Assembly: GCF_007341385.1 (NCBI RefSeq)
Contig: NZ_VJYD01000017.1
Location: 31,998 to 95,997 of the forward strand
Reading direction: 5' to 3'
DNA from: Flavobacterium daemonense
GTDB lineage: Bacteria > Bacteroidota > Bacteroidia > Flavobacteriales > Flavobacteriaceae
DNA: 64,000 nt
How positions within the stretch are numbered: the first letter of the stretch is position 1; each line of letters starts with the position of its first letter. Shown piece by piece: positions 17,552-25,635 of this stretch. The position numbers were made by a program, and so were the translations under genes. Below the pieces are notes generated by a model. That model was not told the DNA's origin. It saw only the letters and a program-made list of their open reading frames with translations, and did no database searches.

Positions 17552-17955
17552 ATATGTAGTCCCTACGGGACAAATTCAAAATGGGAATATTCGTTTTTCT
17601 ACCAATATTTAACTCCTAACGGAGTTGAATTGGAATAAATATTTATATGAGCGAATGCAATTCAATTTTTGAAAGTGTTTTTAAATCTCTTAGAGAATAG
17701 GTATTGGTAGGAAAAAACGGAATTGTATTTTTAGAAAAACAAAGTATATAGCCCCTACGGGACAGACTGAAAACGGAAATATTCGTTTTTTCTACCGATA
17801 TTTAATCTCTACGAGATTTCATTCTTTAAAAAAAAAGAAAACGAATCATATTTATTTGGAAAACAAAACATTTCGAAGCAATTCAACTCCGTTAGGAGTT
17901 AAATATTGGTAGAAAAAAATATGCGACCACAAAGATGTCCCGTAGGGACTTGATA
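17552..17955. repeat. Cluster of CCCTACGGGAC / TTAACTCC repeats
   Basis: The 605-bp gap 17447-18051 holds no gene. It carries three copies of a composite repeat of about 75 bp: 17555-17632 (+), 17749-17820 (+) and 17879-17950 (inverted), plus a degenerate half near 17683-17721. Each has a CCCTACGGGAC block at one end, a middle TTCTACCRATATTTAA, and a CTCC..GGAG palindrome at the other. The first and third copies are exact reverse complements over about 36 nt (TTCTACCAATATTTAACTCC side), so a large foldback is possible. Confidence 0.85.
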
Positions 17956-17993
17956 ATACAACCGAACATAATTATTTAATACACAAACCAATA

Positions 17994-18029
17994 AAAAAAC
18001 CGTCTCGTTTTTTAACGAGACGGTTTTTT
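17994..18029 (-). terminator. Rho-independent terminator of lpdA
   Basis: Perfect 16-bp stem (AAAAAACCGTCTCGTT with AACGAGACGGTTTTTT) and 4-nt loop, 22 bp after the lpdA stop on the minus strand. Confidence 0.92.
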
Positions 18030-18051
18030 AGAATATGATCAACGTAAAAAA

Positions 18052-19455
18052 TTATACGTGTATTGCTCTGTTTTCAGTAGCTGCTAATGCTGCTTCTTTT
18101 ACCGCTTCCGCGAAAGTTGGGTGCGCGTGGCTCATTCTAGAAATATCTTCAGCAGACGCTTTGAATTCCATTGCAGTAACTGCTTCAGCAATTAAATCTG
18201 CTGTACGAGCACCGATCATGTGAACTCCTAAAACCTCATCTGTTTTCTCATCAGCTAAGATCTTTACAAATCCGTCTAAGTCTGCACTTGCTCTTGCACG
18301 TCCTAACGCTTTGAAAGGGAAACTTCCAGATTTGTAAGCTACTCCAGCAGCTTTCAATTGCTCTTCCGTTTGTCCAACTGCAGCAACCTCTGGCCAAGTG
18401 TAAACTACACCCGGAATTAAGTTGTAATCGATATGTGGTTTTTGACCTGCTAAGATTTCAGCAACCATAGTTCCTTCTTCTTCAGCTTTGTGCGCCAACA
18501 TTGCTCCACGAACAACGTCACCAATTGCATAGATATTTGGAGTGCTAGTTTGTAAATGATCGTTTACTTCAACTTGTCCTCTGTCTGAAATTTTAACTCC
18601 AGCTTTGTCAGCATTTAATCCGTCTGTGTAAGGACGACGACCAACAGAAACTAATGAATAATCTCCTTCAAGAGTGATTGTTTCTCCTTTTGCATTTTCA
18701 GCTTGAACCGTAACAGCATCGCCGTTTCTTTCAACTGATTTTACTTTATGAGAAACGTAGAATTTCATTCCTTGTTTTTTCAATACTTTAGTTAATTCTT
18801 TAGAAAGAGAACCGTCCATTCCTGGAATGATTCTGTCCATGAATTCTACTACAGAAACCTGAGCTCCTAAACGCAAGTAAACTTGTCCAAGCTCGATTCC
18901 GATAACTCCACCACCAATAATTACTAAGTGTTTTGGAACTTCTTTTAAAGCCAAAGCTTCAGTAGAAGTGATGATTCTTTCTTTATCAATTTTGATGAAT
19001 GGCAAAGAAGATGGTTTTGATCCTGTAGCGATTACAGTATATTTTGCTTCGATAGTTTCAGATGTTCCGTCAGCTTTTGCAACTGCAATATGTGTTGCAT
19101 CTACAAAAGAACCTAAACCATTGAAAACAGTAATTTTATTTTTATCCATTAAGTAGTTGATTCCACCTACGGTTTGATCTACAACGGCTTGTTTGCGCGC
19201 GATCATTTTCTCTAAATTGATTTTTACATCTCCAGAAACTTCGATTCCGTGATCTGCGAAATGAGCAATTTCAGCATAATGATGAGAAGAAGAAAGTAAT
19301 GCTTTTGAAGGAATACAACCTACGTTAAGGCAAGTTCCGCCTAATGAATTATATTTTTCTACAATTGCAGTTTTGAAACCTAATTGTGCGCAACGAATTG
19401 CTGATACATATCCTCCAGGACCTGAACCTATAATGACTACGTCAAATGAACTCAT
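18052..19455 (-). CDS. lpdA: Dihydrolipoyl dehydrogenase (E3)
   Basis: A 467-residue FAD flavoprotein that reoxidises dihydrolipoamide with NAD+, serving pyruvate and 2-oxo acid dehydrogenase complexes and the glycine cleavage system. Visible parts are the FAD-binding GSGPGG near the N terminus, the redox-active disulfide GGTCLNVGCIPSK (C42 and C47), the NAD-binding GGGVIGIELGQ, the FAD motif TSTPNIYAIGDV, and the C-terminal HAHPTFAEAVKEA with the catalytic His-Glu pair. Length is typical. It is transcribed alone, not beside other complex subunits. Confidence 0.97.
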   Translation of the reverse strand: MSSFDVVIIGSGPGGYVSAIRCAQLGFKTAIVEKYNSLGGTCLNVGCIPSKALLSSSHHYAEIAHFADHGIEVSGDVKINLEKMIARKQAVVDQTVGGINYLMDKNKITVFNGLGSFVDATHIAVAKADGTSETIEAKYTVIATGSKPSSLPFIKIDKERIITSTEALALKEVPKHLVIIGGGVIGIELGQVYLRLGAQVSVVEFMDRIIPGMDGSLSKELTKVLKKQGMKFYVSHKVKSVERNGDAVTVQAENAKGETITLEGDYSLVSVGRRPYTDGLNADKAGVKISDRGQVEVNDHLQTSTPNIYAIGDVVRGAMLAHKAEEEGTMVAEILAGQKPHIDYNLIPGVVYTWPEVAAVGQTEEQLKAAGVAYKSGSFPFKALGRARASADLDGFVKILADEKTDEVLGVHMIGARTADLIAEAVTAMEFKASAEDISRMSHAHPTFAEAVKEAALAATENRAIHV

Positions 19456-19695
19456 AGTAATTTGTTTTTATTTTAGCGGTTACAAAATTAAGGAATAAAG
19501 TTTTGTTTGAAGTTTAATTTTCAATGTTTTTTGTGTGAAATTTTGGGTTTGGGTTTTACCGTAAACGGCGCAGATTTTTACCGCAAAGAACGCTAAGAAT
19601 TACGCAAAGGTTCGCAAAGTTTTTTGCTTTTTTAGGCTTGCAAAGACGCAAAGTCGCAAAGCTTTTTGTTTTTAAGTAATGATTGTATCGTACTA
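19456..19695. repeat. GCAAAG-rich degenerate repeat tract
   Basis: The region between lpdA and the next palindrome has many GCAAAG/CGCAAAG words around 19570-19670 (GACGCAAAGTCGCAAAG). The block CCGCAAAGAACGCTAAG reappears, inverted, at about 29470-29515. Nothing coding is seen. Confidence 0.5.
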
Positions 19696-19799
19696 TTTGT
19701 CATTTCGACGAAGGAGAAATCTCCACGAGAAGCTCTACAAAGATTGGATTTTAGGAACGGAGTTGCTTGTGGAGATTTCTCCTCCGTCGAAATGACAAA
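19696..19799. repeat. 104-bp TGTCATTTCGAC palindromic element
   Basis: Arms 19696-19725 and 19770-19799 are 30-nt inverted repeats with one mismatch, starting TTTGTCATTTCGACG. The unpaired middle contains AGCTCTACAAAGATTGG, which is conserved in the sister elements at 21971 and 27885 and partly at 29288. Confidence 0.9.
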
Positions 19800-19876
19800 C
19801 TGAGCGTTAGACGCACTGCTGTGCGTCTCTACAGAAAAACCTTTGCTCCTTTGTCACTTTGAACCTTTGAACCTTC

Positions 19877-20335
19877 CTAAAAAGAAATCACCGTTGAATT
19901 CTTCACTTCACTAATCATAAACATACTTTGGGTACTTCCAATGTGTTGTAATGAAGTTAGTTTTGTGACTAAAAATTCCCTGTAAGCTTCCATGTCTTTT
20001 ACTAAAACTTTCAGAATGTAATCATAATCACCACTTACGTGATGGCATTCTAAAACTTCATTTAGTTTGATGACTTCGCTTTCGAATTTGGTCAAGAATT
20101 CTTTTGTATGCTGAATGAGTTTTAAATGACAGAAAACCACAAATCCCTTTTCGATTTTAGATTTATCGACTAAGACTACGTAGTTTTTTATTATGCCTTC
20201 TCTTTCTAATTTTTTAATTCGTTCGTATACCGCTGTAACCGAAAGATCCAATTTTAAGGACAATTCTTTGGTTGTTTTTTTACTATCGGTTTGTAGTAAA
20301 ACGAGGAGTTTTTTATCTGTAGCGTCTAAAGTCAT
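19877..20335 (-). CDS. Lrp/AsnC-family transcriptional regulator
   Basis: A 152-residue regulator with an N-terminal winged helix-turn-helix (LDATDKKLLVLLQTDSKKT, then LSLKLDLSVTAVYERIKKLE) and a C-terminal RAM/ACT-like effector domain (GDYDYILKVLVKDMEAYREF). Such proteins form octamers that sense amino acids. It diverges from the methionine gamma-lyase-like gene at 20711, with a 375-bp gap between starts, so it may control that gene, as MdeR does for MdeA in Pseudomonas. This link is inference from position only. Confidence 0.93.
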   Translation of the reverse strand: MTLDATDKKLLVLLQTDSKKTTKELSLKLDLSVTAVYERIKKLEREGIIKNYVVLVDKSKIEKGFVVFCHLKLIQHTKEFLTKFESEVIKLNEVLECHHVSGDYDYILKVLVKDMEAYREFLVTKLTSLQHIGSTQSMFMISEVKNSTVISF

Positions 20336-20534
20336 TTTGGTTGATTGTTTTTGGTTGATTGTTGATAGTTATTGAAAAGAAAGAAAATCTACTGAATTGC
20401 AATTCCTGAATCAAATTTAGAATAAAAATCATTATAAATACACATATGTAGTTTTAAAATCTAATTATTCATTTTATGATTGATTAATTTTCTAATTAGA
20501 CCTTATTTTGAATAGAATTTCTTTTGAAAATGAG

Positions 20535-20628
20535 TGCCCTAGCCCTGATAGAAGTGGAAATCCTTTTGTGTCTCGTTTCTTTAACGAGACACAAAAGATT
20601 GAAACGGATAGCAGGAAATAGCTCCTAA
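20535..20628 (+). ncRNA. Candidate structured RNA element (Flavo-1-like?)
   Basis: A perfect 15-bp hairpin (CTTTTGTGTCTCGTT 20563-20577, 5-nt loop, AACGAGACACAAAAG 20583-20597) is flanked by unpaired-looking segments GCCCTGATAGAAGTGGAAAT on the left and GATTGAAACGGATAGCAGG on the right. From memory this fixed-flank/variable-stem arrangement recurs in many Flavobacteriia genomes and resembles an RNA motif such as Flavo-1; I could not verify that. It is on the same strand as the lyase gene, about 85 bp upstream of its start, so it is either a separate small RNA or part of that leader. Confidence 0.5.
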
Positions 20629-20710
20629 TCCTTCGACTTCGCTCAGGAAGACAATTTCAATTTCAATTTCAACAACAAACAATAAACAAAAAACAATAAA
20701 CAATCAATAA

Positions 20711-21943
20711 ATGAAAAACTTCAACCCAGCAGATAAAATTCAGGATTTGCAATACTTTGGTGAATTTGGCGGTGTGAATCCGTCGATTTCTGATTCTTCG
20801 ACTTATACTTTTCTTTCGGCTAAAACCATGTTCGATACTTTTGAGGGAAATATGGAAGGCTGTTATTTGTACTCGCGCCATTCATCGCCAAGTAATTTAT
20901 ATTTGGATCAGGCTTTGGCAGCGATGGAAGGAACGGAAACGGCAAATGTTTCGGCTTCTGGAATGGGAGCAATTACGCCTACTCTATTACAGCTTTGCGG
21001 TGCTGGCGATCACATTGTTTCAAGCCGAACTATTTATGGAGGTACTTATGCTTTCTTGAAAAACTTTACGCCAAGATTTGGCATTGAAACGAGCTTTGTT
21101 GACATTACAAAACTAAAAGCTGTGGAAGCTGCAATTACGCCAAAAACGAAAGTTTTGTATTGTGAAACCGTTAGTAATCCGTTGCTTGAAGTTGCGAATA
21201 TTGCTGGTTTGGCGCAAATTGCAAAAAAGCATAATTTAAAATTAGTTGTCGATAATACGTTTTCACCATTATCGGTTTCTCCTGCAAAATTAGGCGCTGA
21301 TATTGTGATTCACAGTTTGACAAAATACATTAATGGAAGCAGTGACACTGTTGGCGGTGTAACTTGTGCTTCGAAAGAATTTATTAATTCGCTGAAAAAT
21401 GTAAATTCTGGCGCGAGCATGCTTTTAGGACCAACAATGGATAGTTTGCGTTCTGCTTCTGTAATGAAAAATTTGCGCACACTTCATATCCGAATTAAAC
21501 AACACAGTCACAATGCGCATTTCCTTGCAGATCAATTTGAAAAAGATGGTTTAAAAACGGTTTATCCAGGTTTGAAAAGCCACCCAAGTCATGAATTGTA
21601 CAAAACGATGATTAATCCAGAATATGGTTTTGGTGGAATGCTTACAATTGATGTTGGAACTTTGGAAAAAGCCAATGAATTAATGGAATTGATGCAGGAA
21701 AGAAATCTAGGTTATCTAGCAGTGAGTTTAGGTTTTTACAAAACGCTTTTCAGCGCGCCAGGAACCTCAACTTCAAGTGAGATTCCGTTAGATGAACAAA
21801 AAGAAATGGGATTGACTGATGGTCTGATTCGTTTTTCTATTGGTTTGGATAACGACATTGATCGTACTTATAAAATGATGAAAGCTTGTATGGTGGAACT
21901 TGGGATTTTGGAAGTTTCTAGCCCACGGGTTTTACAGGTTTAA
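20711..21943 (+). CDS. Cys/Met metabolism PLP enzyme, methionine gamma-lyase-like
   Basis: A 410-residue fold-type I PLP enzyme of the trans-sulfuration family. The PLP lysine is K205 in HSLTKYINGSSDTVGG; the phosphate-binding SASGMGAITP and the aspartate-containing VVDNTFSPL are also present. The N-terminal YSRHSSPSNLYLDQALA includes the Tyr-x-Arg pair that contacts PLP in the partner subunit. Family members are methionine gamma-lyase, cystathionine lyases and O-acetylhomoserine sulfhydrylase. The divergent Lrp regulator suggests amino-acid breakdown, favouring methionine gamma-lyase, but the specificity is inference. Confidence 0.88.
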   Translation: MKNFNPADKIQDLQYFGEFGGVNPSISDSSTYTFLSAKTMFDTFEGNMEGCYLYSRHSSPSNLYLDQALAAMEGTETANVSASGMGAITPTLLQLCGAGDHIVSSRTIYGGTYAFLKNFTPRFGIETSFVDITKLKAVEAAITPKTKVLYCETVSNPLLEVANIAGLAQIAKKHNLKLVVDNTFSPLSVSPAKLGADIVIHSLTKYINGSSDTVGGVTCASKEFINSLKNVNSGASMLLGPTMDSLRSASVMKNLRTLHIRIKQHSHNAHFLADQFEKDGLKTVYPGLKSHPSHELYKTMINPEYGFGGMLTIDVGTLEKANELMELMQERNLGYLAVSLGFYKTLFSAPGTSTSSEIPLDEQKEMGLTDGLIRFSIGLDNDIDRTYKMMKACMVELGILEVSSPRVLQV

Positions 21944-21970
21944 ACAGGTTTACGCAGGTTATTTTTTCAG

Positions 21971-22078
21971 TTTGTCATTTCGACCGGAGGGAGAAATCAC
22001 ACAAGGAACTCCTTTCCTACCGACACCAATCTTTGTAGAGTTTCTAGTGTGATTTCTCCCTCCGGTCGAAATGACAAA
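21971..22078. repeat. 108-bp TGTCATTTCGAC palindromic element
   Basis: Arms 21971-22002 and 22047-22078 are perfect 32-nt inverted repeats. The middle carries the shared core in reverse orientation (CAATCTTTGTAGAG). The arm sequence differs from the sister at 19696 but stays self-complementary, which points to compensatory change or gene conversion within the element. Confidence 0.92.
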
Positions 22079-22082
22079 ACAC

Positions 22083-22122
22083 AAAAAAGCCGTTTTGAAA
22101 CAATTTTCAAAACGGCTTTTTT
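22083..22122. terminator. Bidirectional terminator, AAAAGCCGTTTTGAAA type
   Basis: Perfect 18-bp stem with arms 22083-22100 and 22105-22122 and A/T tracts at both ends. It lies between the convergent lyase and DUF695 genes and is nearly identical to the hairpin at 23297-23332. Confidence 0.9.
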
Positions 22123-22124
22123 TA

Positions 22125-23213
22125 TTAATGTTCAAGATGTTTGAAAGATTGCCAATATTTGTCTTTATATATTTCGTAACTAATCTCAAATTGATTAAAC
22201 TTCTTAATAATAGCATTTAAAACTTTAGGTGGTTTTCTAAATTCTTTACAAGCAAAAAAGATTTCTCTTTGACCTGCACTTGTTACTCTTCCTACATTTA
22301 AATAACCATCTAAATCTTTAAGATCAAGCGTTATGTCATCCTCAATCTTGTTCAATAATTGATAAGTTTCATCATCTGGCATTCCATTATTATTGCTTCC
22401 ATCAAATAGAATCTCAATACTTAAAACCCATGGATGAGAAGCTTTTTTATCCCATTCTAAAATATCACTATTAACTATCGCTAAAACAATTTCTCCCTCT
22501 TTTGTTTTTGCTTCCAGACTTGAATAGTTATCATTTTCCGTATCATGTCTTACACCTTCATATTTTTCAATGAATTCTTTCTCTCTCCAAATTAAATAAT
22601 TTTTTAATTTTTCAATCGGAATTAATTCTTCAGAAATATCATTTTTACCGACGATCTTTAAACTATCTATTAAAGTAATTGAATGCAATTCTCCTAAGAA
22701 GTTATCTAGAAAAATATAAACCCCATTAGTTTGCACTCTTTTTTTATCTTCAACAAAATTGTCATAGACAATCGTTAAATCAATTTCATCTGGATAATCT
22801 TTATGCAAATTAGGATAAAACCTTAAATTTTCACTATTAAACTTGAATCCACCCATAGTGATACTAACATCCTTAATATTAGATGAGGGTTTAAGGGCGG
22901 TAAATTTCCAACCGTTAATTTTAGGAGCTGCTTTTACGAGTTCTTCTACTAAAAAAATATTTCTAATTGCACCGTCAGGCGTTAAAATCAATTCTGCGGT
23001 ATCTTCATCAAACATTCCTGTTAAAAAATAAATTTCTTTATGAATTTCATCCAATTTTGGATTTAATTTTTTAAAAAAATCCTGTTCTATATTATCACCT
23101 TTTTTGACAACTTTGAAAAACTCTTTTTCATGTTTTAAAAACCAATCCCAGAAATCACTGTATGAAATTATAGGAGATTCTTTTTTACCCAATATTTTAC
23201 TAAGAAAACTCAT
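22125..23213 (-). CDS. DUF695 domain protein
   Basis: A 362-residue cytoplasmic protein without signal peptide or membrane helix. The N-terminal part (about 20-120) begins SYSDFWDWFLKHEKEFFKVV and includes AAPKINGWKFTALKPS, a pattern often found before DUF695. The C-terminal part (about 235-355) looks like DUF695 itself: HPWVLSIEILFDG, GMPDDETYQLL, VGRVTSAGQREIFFACKEF. Similar proteins are scattered in bacteria without known function, some near toxin-immunity loci. The gene is AT-rich and flanked on both sides by nearly identical terminator hairpins, which may mark it as an inserted cassette. Confidence 0.75.
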   Translation of the reverse strand: MSFLSKILGKKESPIISYSDFWDWFLKHEKEFFKVVKKGDNIEQDFFKKLNPKLDEIHKEIYFLTGMFDEDTAELILTPDGAIRNIFLVEELVKAAPKINGWKFTALKPSSNIKDVSITMGGFKFNSENLRFYPNLHKDYPDEIDLTIVYDNFVEDKKRVQTNGVYIFLDNFLGELHSITLIDSLKIVGKNDISEELIPIEKLKNYLIWREKEFIEKYEGVRHDTENDNYSSLEAKTKEGEIVLAIVNSDILEWDKKASHPWVLSIEILFDGSNNNGMPDDETYQLLNKIEDDITLDLKDLDGYLNVGRVTSAGQREIFFACKEFRKPPKVLNAIIKKFNQFEISYEIYKDKYWQSFKHLEH

Positions 23214-23296
23214 GTATCAAAAAAATTAAATTTAAACTTGCTTGAAACAAACCTAAGAAAAAGCTTTTAAAAAATGAGAATATTTTATAAAAACAA

Positions 23297-23332
23297 AAAA
23301 GCCGTTTTGAAATAGTTTTCAAAACGGCTTTT
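23297..23332. terminator. Bidirectional terminator-like hairpin, second copy
   Basis: 16-bp perfect stem (AAAAGCCGTTTTGAAA 23297-23312 with its complement 23317-23332). It lies upstream of the DUF695 start and downstream of the APC permease stop, so it would end permease transcription on the minus strand. Confidence 0.85.
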
Positions 23333-23356
23333 CCATTTATAATTTATAATTAACAA

Positions 23357-25288
23357 TTAAGAATTACTCAAGTTCAATTTACTATTTTTTCGGCTGTAGC
23401 CAAAATAAATCAGTAATCCGATTATCAACCAAACAGTAAAATAAATCCAATTCCAAACGCTTAATTCGGCCATCATATAAAGGCAACAGATTAATCCTAA
23501 AAGCGGAATTAAAGAAAGGTTTTTTCTGAAAGCCCAAACTGCTAATCCAACTAAAACGAATAAGAAAATCCACATTGGAATTTTGTGTTTGAATAAACTG
23601 AAACCTGATTCGTATTTCAATGAATCATTGATTGGAAGTCCTTTTACAACTTCAACATATTTTGCGTCATCATCTTGATATTGACTTAATAAATGCTCTA
23701 AATCTGATGTTTCGGCAGTTTTATTGTGAACGTCGATACTTTCTAAATAATTAAAAACTTTTGCAGATTCTTCTTTATCTAATGAAGTAATAATTGTTGT
23801 TGCATCGTTTGTTTGCGCTTCATTGTTAATAAAAGCCATTGTAGCTTTATTATTGAATGCAAATGCATAATACAATCCTGCAATCATTAAAACTGGCATA
23901 ATAAACTTTGCATTGATATAAGGCGTTTTGAATTTTCCTCTCGGAATTTCAGGTTTGTTTTGCAACACCAAAACTCCTGCACAAACTAGTACGAAAGCAA
24001 ATAAAGTTCCGATACTGCATAAATCAGTCACCATTGTCAAATTCAAAAACAAAGCTGGAACCGCAACCACAAAACCAGTTACAATTGTAGCAAAAGATGG
24101 TGTTTTAAATTTTGGGTGAACCGTAGAAAATTTCTTTGGCAATAAACCATCACGGCTCATACTCATCCAAATACGAGGTTGTCCCATTTGGAAAACCAAT
24201 AAAACACTCGCCATCGCCACTACTGCACTTACAGCAATAATTCCCGACATCCATTTTAAATCTAATTTGTCGAAAACAAACGCCAAAGGATCTCCAACAT
24301 TTAATTCGTTGTATTTTACCATTCCGGTTAAAACCAAAGCAATAGCAATATATAAGATGGTACAAATGATAATGGCCCACATCATTCCTCGTGGTAAATC
24401 ACGCTGTGGATTTTTACATTCTTCCGCAGTTGTTGAAATCGCATCGAAACCAATATAAGCGAAGAAAACTGCAGAAACGCCTTTCAAAACGCCACCAACT
24501 CCATTTGGAGCAAACGGATCCCAATTTGCAGTATCTACATAAAATACTCCAACAGCAATTACCAAAAGAACCACGCAAAGTTTTACCACAACCATTAAAT
24601 TACTTGCATTACGAGATTCTTTCATTCCTCTGTAAACCAAGGCCGTAATCAAAATAATAATAAATAAAGCTGGTAAATCAGTTACAAAATGAAAAGAACC
24701 TATTGTAGGCGCTGTTGTCCAAGCTGTATGTGCTTGCTGTAAAGCAACACTTAAATTTTCGAATGATTTTCCGCCTCGCATTAAAGCCTCGGCATCATGA
24801 AAACCGTTTGAAGCGGTTAAATAATCCATCTGAATCCATTGCGGGAGATGAATTCCGCCACTCTGGAGCAGTCCGGTAAAATAATCACTCCACGATATGG
24901 CAACCGTTATATTTCCAACGGCATATTCCATGATCAAGGCCCAACCAATTATCCAAGCGATAATTTCTCCAAAAGCAACATATGAATACGTATAAGCACT
25001 TCCTGAAACTGGAACCATTGAAGCAAATTCGGCGTAAGCAAAAGCGGCAAAACTACAAGCCAAAGCGGTAAATAAGAATAGAAAAATAACTGCCGGGCCT
25101 CCATCTGCACTAGCTTTTCCGATGGTGCTGAAAATTCCTGCTCCAACAATCGCCGCTATCCCGAATGCAGTTAAATCTTTGGTAGTCAAATGTTTTCCTA
25201 ACGCATTATGACCATCTGATTCGTTCTGAGCAACCTGCTTCAGAATATCCTGTACTGTTTTCTTTCGGAATAAACTTGAAAATGCCAT
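23357..25288 (-). CDS. APC-family amino acid permease
   Basis: A 643-residue inner-membrane transporter with 12-14 predicted helices. The N-terminal half carries the APC signatures LTAFGIAAIVGAGIFSTIGKA and SGSAYTYSYVAFGEIIAWIIGW, and GFDAISTTAEECKNPQRDLP is typical of the cationic amino acid transporter subgroup. A hydrophilic insert of about 80 residues (about 495-575, including TTIITSLDKEESAKVFNYLE) separates the last helices and is not part of the standard fold. The protein probably imports amino acids with protons or by exchange; substrate not determined. It is transcribed alone on the minus strand. Confidence 0.92.
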   Translation of the reverse strand: MAFSSLFRKKTVQDILKQVAQNESDGHNALGKHLTTKDLTAFGIAAIVGAGIFSTIGKASADGGPAVIFLFLFTALACSFAAFAYAEFASMVPVSGSAYTYSYVAFGEIIAWIIGWALIMEYAVGNITVAISWSDYFTGLLQSGGIHLPQWIQMDYLTASNGFHDAEALMRGGKSFENLSVALQQAHTAWTTAPTIGSFHFVTDLPALFIIILITALVYRGMKESRNASNLMVVVKLCVVLLVIAVGVFYVDTANWDPFAPNGVGGVLKGVSAVFFAYIGFDAISTTAEECKNPQRDLPRGMMWAIIICTILYIAIALVLTGMVKYNELNVGDPLAFVFDKLDLKWMSGIIAVSAVVAMASVLLVFQMGQPRIWMSMSRDGLLPKKFSTVHPKFKTPSFATIVTGFVVAVPALFLNLTMVTDLCSIGTLFAFVLVCAGVLVLQNKPEIPRGKFKTPYINAKFIMPVLMIAGLYYAFAFNNKATMAFINNEAQTNDATTIITSLDKEESAKVFNYLESIDVHNKTAETSDLEHLLSQYQDDDAKYVEVVKGLPINDSLKYESGFSLFKHKIPMWIFLFVLVGLAVWAFRKNLSLIPLLGLICCLYMMAELSVWNWIYFTVWLIIGLLIYFGYSRKNSKLNLSNS

Positions 25289-25635
25289 ATATGTTTTGCT
25301 GTTATAAAATTAATTTAATTCAGTCCTTTTTGTTTTATTTTGCAAATAATGCAAAAATTATCCTTATTTCAAATATATAAAACGATTTTGTTTTTTCGTT
25401 GTTTTTTTGCCACGAAGGCACTAAGTCGCAAAGTTCTTTTTTTTGTTGCAAATTTCTGTTGTTTCTCTTTTTTTTCTGTCTCAAAATAAAAAGAAAAAAA
25501 AACAATTTTTATTTGTTTTTAAATTTTTATTAAAACTTTTAGTACAAAATTTATATTACATTTAAAAAATCATTAATTTTAAAAACGATTGAAACTCGAA
25601 AAATACACTATTAATCTAAATACAAATATCGGTCG
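25289..25635. other. AT-rich divergent promoter region
   Basis: A 347-bp gap between divergent permease and peptidase genes that must hold both promoters. A half-copy of a GCCACGAAGGCACTAAGTCG repeat word lies near 25411. No exact TAnnTTTG box was found in a plausible position. Confidence 0.4.

Noticed and set aside
20535..20628. SAM riboswitch for the methionine-lyase-like gene
   Set aside because: The single hairpin with flanking blocks does not match any SAM riboswitch layout that I know, and the element type seems to be dispersed.
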